Shown piece after piece: positions 56,078 to 57,855 of a DNA stretch of 57,855 bases (position 1 is the first letter of the stretch; each line of letters starts with the position of its first letter). The position numbers were made by a program, and so were the translations under genes. The notes below the pieces were generated by a model. That model did no database searches and had not been told where the DNA came from. It saw only the letters and a program-made list of their open reading frames with translations. This stretch comes from Nostoc sp. RI_552. GTDB taxonomy: Bacteria; Cyanobacteriota; Cyanobacteriia; Cyanobacteriales; Nostocaceae. The stretch lies in contig WGNO01000011.1 of assembly GCA_016124525.1 (NCBI GenBank), positions 1-57,855 on the forward strand, written 5' to 3'.

Positions 56078-56130
56078 CTTCTGTGGACTGTTTAAGAATT
56101 CCATGCCTTCTAGGCATGGGGAGTGTCAAG
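56078..56130 (+). mobile_element. IS605-like right-end remnant
   Basis: TGTGGACTGTTTAAGAATTCC leads into hairpin CCATGCC (56101-56107)/GGCATGG (56113-56119) and GAGTGTCAA, the typical 3' end of IS200/IS605 elements. It shares 19 of 21 bases with 18431-18451. No orf remains here. A second perfect hairpin TCCTCAC-G-GTGAGGA lies just upstream (56033-56047). Confidence 0.5.
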
Positions 56131-56274
56131 ATATTAATTAACGTCTACCGAATACCTGTGTCCAGTAGATTTTATGATCACCCCCCCCGAACATCACTGA
56201 CACCAATATCCTTATAATTCGGATTCATAATATTTCTACAATTTAAGCCTTTATATAGGGTTTCTAACCCCCCT

Positions 56275-56309
56275 CAACAGTCAACAGTCAACAGTCAACC
56301 GTCAACAAT
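56275..56309 (+). repeat. heptanucleotide tandem repeat (STRR)
   Basis: CAACAGT three times, then CAACCGT and CAACAAT: five 7-base units. Short tandemly repeated repetitive sequences of this kind are typical of heterocystous cyanobacteria. Confidence 0.88.
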
Positions 56310-56349
56310 CATAGAACTTATAATCAAATCAACCTATACTTAAACTTTT

Positions 56350-57855
56350 ATGACTAAATGGTTTAACACCGCAGGCCCTTGTCAACTAGATATACACTAC
56401 ACCCTATCCACCAGTGAACGCTTACCAGAGTTAAAACGCCTGATTGAGCAGCGCAATTACTTTGTTATCCATGCACCCAGACAAACAGGTAAAACCACTG
56501 CCATGCTCACCCTAGCACAGGAATTAACAGCCAGTGGTAAGTACACCGCCGTCATGGTATCCGCAGAGGTAGGCTCTGCTTTTCCCCATCAGCCAGAAGT
56601 AGCAGAAAGAAGAATTTTAGATGCTTGGCAAGATGCTATTGACTTTTGGCTACCAACAGAATTACAACCACCTTTTTTAACTAATGGTAATCCACCTCAA
56701 CGTATTGGCTCTTTCCTCAAATCTTGGGCAGAAACTTCTGTGCGCCCCCTGGTGGTGTTTATTGATGAAATTGACTCTCTGCAAAATCAAACTTTAATTA
56801 CTGTCTTAAGGCAATTAAGGGATGGTTTCCCCCGTCGCCCCCAGGGTTTCCCCCAATGTGTAGCCTTAATTGGGATGCGGGATGTGAGAGATTATAAGGT
56901 ATCCTCCGGCGGTACTGATAGATTAAATACCTCTAGCCCCTTTAACATCAAGGTAGAATCTATAACCTTAAGTAATTTTACTTTGGAAGATGTGACAAGT
57001 CTCTACCAACAACATACTCAAGCCACAGGGCAAATCTTTACCCCCCAAGCCATTAACCACGCCTACTATTTAACCCAAGGTCAACCTTGGTTAGTCAACG
57101 CCATCGCCCGTCAAGTTACAGAATATTTAGCAGAAGATGTAAATATCCCCATTACAGTAGACTTAATCAATGAAGCCAAAGATATACTAATTCAAAGGCA
57201 AGACACCCACTTAGATAGTTTAGCAGAACGACTGCGGGAAGATAGGGTAAAAGCAATTATTCAACCCATGTTAGCCGGTGAAGAATTACCAGATGTGCCT
57301 AATGATGATATTCGTTTTGTCCTAGATTTAGGATTGTGTCGCTATCATTCCATTAGAGGTTTAGAAATTGCCAACCCCATATATAGAGAAGTTTTACCTA
57401 AAGTTTTAGCCTATACATCCATTATGTCCCTAGGGGTGATTGAACCTCAATGGTTGAGTCCTAATGGTGAATTAATCCCAGAAAAATTATTAGACTTATT
57501 CTTAGACTTTTGGCGACAACATGGAGAACCATTATTTAAAAGTACCCCTTACCCAGAAATTGCTCCTCATTTAGTATTAATGGCATTTTTACACCGTGTG
57601 GTTAATGGTGGTGGTAGCTTAGAACGGGAATACACCATAGGCTCCGGGAGGATGGATATATGTCTGCGTTATGGGGATGTAGTGTTAGGGATGGAATTAA
57701 AGGTATGGAAACAAGGTAAAGCCGACCCCTTACCCCAAGGATTAACACAGCTAGATAAGTATTTATCAGGTTTAAATTTAGATACAGGATGGTTAATCAT
57801 ATTTGACCGTCGCCCTGATTTACCCCCCATTAGTGAGAGAACCACCACGGAAATA
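56350..57855 (+). CDS. AAA-like ATPase with PD-(D/E)XK-type C-terminus (cut by window end)
   Basis: An open frame of 502 codons running off the window. Start MTKWFNTAGPCQLDIHYTLS; Walker A is HAPRQTGKTTAMLTLA (about 41-56), Walker B is LVVFIDEIDSLQ (about 135-146). The second half is helical; near 434-455 the sequence RMDICLRYGDVVLGMELKVW has the D-x12-E-x-K spacing of PD-(D/E)XK nucleases. This is the AAA_35/DUF1703-like family often multiplied in cyanobacterial genomes, with unknown role (mobile or defence-associated). The 3' end is missing from the window. Confidence 0.88.
   Translation, partial: MTKWFNTAGPCQLDIHYTLSTSERLPELKRLIEQRNYFVIHAPRQTGKTTAMLTLAQELTASGKYTAVMVSAEVGSAFPHQPEVAERRILDAWQDAIDFWLPTELQPPFLTNGNPPQRIGSFLKSWAETSVRPLVVFIDEIDSLQNQTLITVLRQLRDGFPRRPQGFPQCVALIGMRDVRDYKVSSGGTDRLNTSSPFNIKVESITLSNFTLEDVTSLYQQHTQATGQIFTPQAINHAYYLTQGQPWLVNAIARQVTEYLAEDVNIPITVDLINEAKDILIQRQDTHLDSLAERLREDRVKAIIQPMLAGEELPDVPNDDIRFVLDLGLCRYHSIRGLEIANPIYREVLPKVLAYTSIMSLGVIEPQWLSPNGELIPEKLLDLFLDFWRQHGEPLFKSTPYPEIAPHLVLMAFLHRVVNGGGSLEREYTIGSGRMDICLRYGDVVLGMELKVWKQGKADPLPQGLTQLDKYLSGLNLDTGWLIIFDRRPDLPPISERTTTEI

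Noticed and set aside
56275..56309. CRISPR array
   Set aside because: Seven-base units without spacers; it is a simple tandem repeat.

Overview
The window reads as a filamentous, heterocyst-type cyanobacterium (Nostocales; Anabaena/Dolichospermum-like). Support comes from an anacyclamide-type cyanobactin precursor, cyanobacterial or plastid families (Ycf23, Tab2), XisH/XisI, a heptanucleotide tandem repeat, scattered HIP1 octamers (GCGATCGC), a kinase-WD40 fusion and AT-rich DNA. Genus is an inference.

Region 1 (1-5.7 kb) is the E-F-G part of a cyanobactin RiPP locus. It holds a 47-residue precursor (54-197), an ABBA-type peptide prenyltransferase (1010-1894) and a PatG-type subtilisin macrocyclase (3616-5715). 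The locus has been interrupted by a RAYT transposase between E and F, and by a HicA/HicB pair, a broken Uma2 gene, xisI and a broken xisH between F and G. PatA/B/C-type genes would lie upstream of the window if present.

Region 2 (5.9-28.6 kb) is mostly chromosomal housekeeping: Ycf23, Tab2, TldE, a ClC protein with CBS and stress domains, a zinc-ribbon kinase-WD40 protein, a cold-induced-type secreted protein, a gene split by an amber codon, an RHH regulator, a START-domain protein, tRNA-Glu, a Na+/H+ antiporter, an alpha/beta hydrolase, a TonB-like protein, TldD, a two-gene split photolyase/cryptochrome and a cysteine desulfurase.

Region 3 (29.2-39.3 kb) is a same-strand four-gene cassette: SNF2 helicase with DUF3883, DUF1156 adenine methylase, an unrecognised 194-residue protein with a possible nuclease signature, and a DUF499 ATPase. 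It looks like an anti-phage or restriction-modification-like island related in style to DISARM.

Region 4 (39.7-50.1 kb) has a cyanophycinase-like S51 peptidase, a GT4 glycosyltransferase, a hybrid-sensor-like histidine kinase, a small RHH-like protein, LepA, Nfu and a GH57 enzyme.

Region 5 (50.1-55.7 kb) is a type I secretion operon on the minus strand: PpiC-like isomerase, cNMP-domain plus C39-like ABC exporter, and HlyD adaptor. The window ends with transposon debris, a tandem repeat and a truncated AAA ATPase carrying a PD-(D/E)XK-type domain. Identifications rest on motif recognition by eye; no database search was run.
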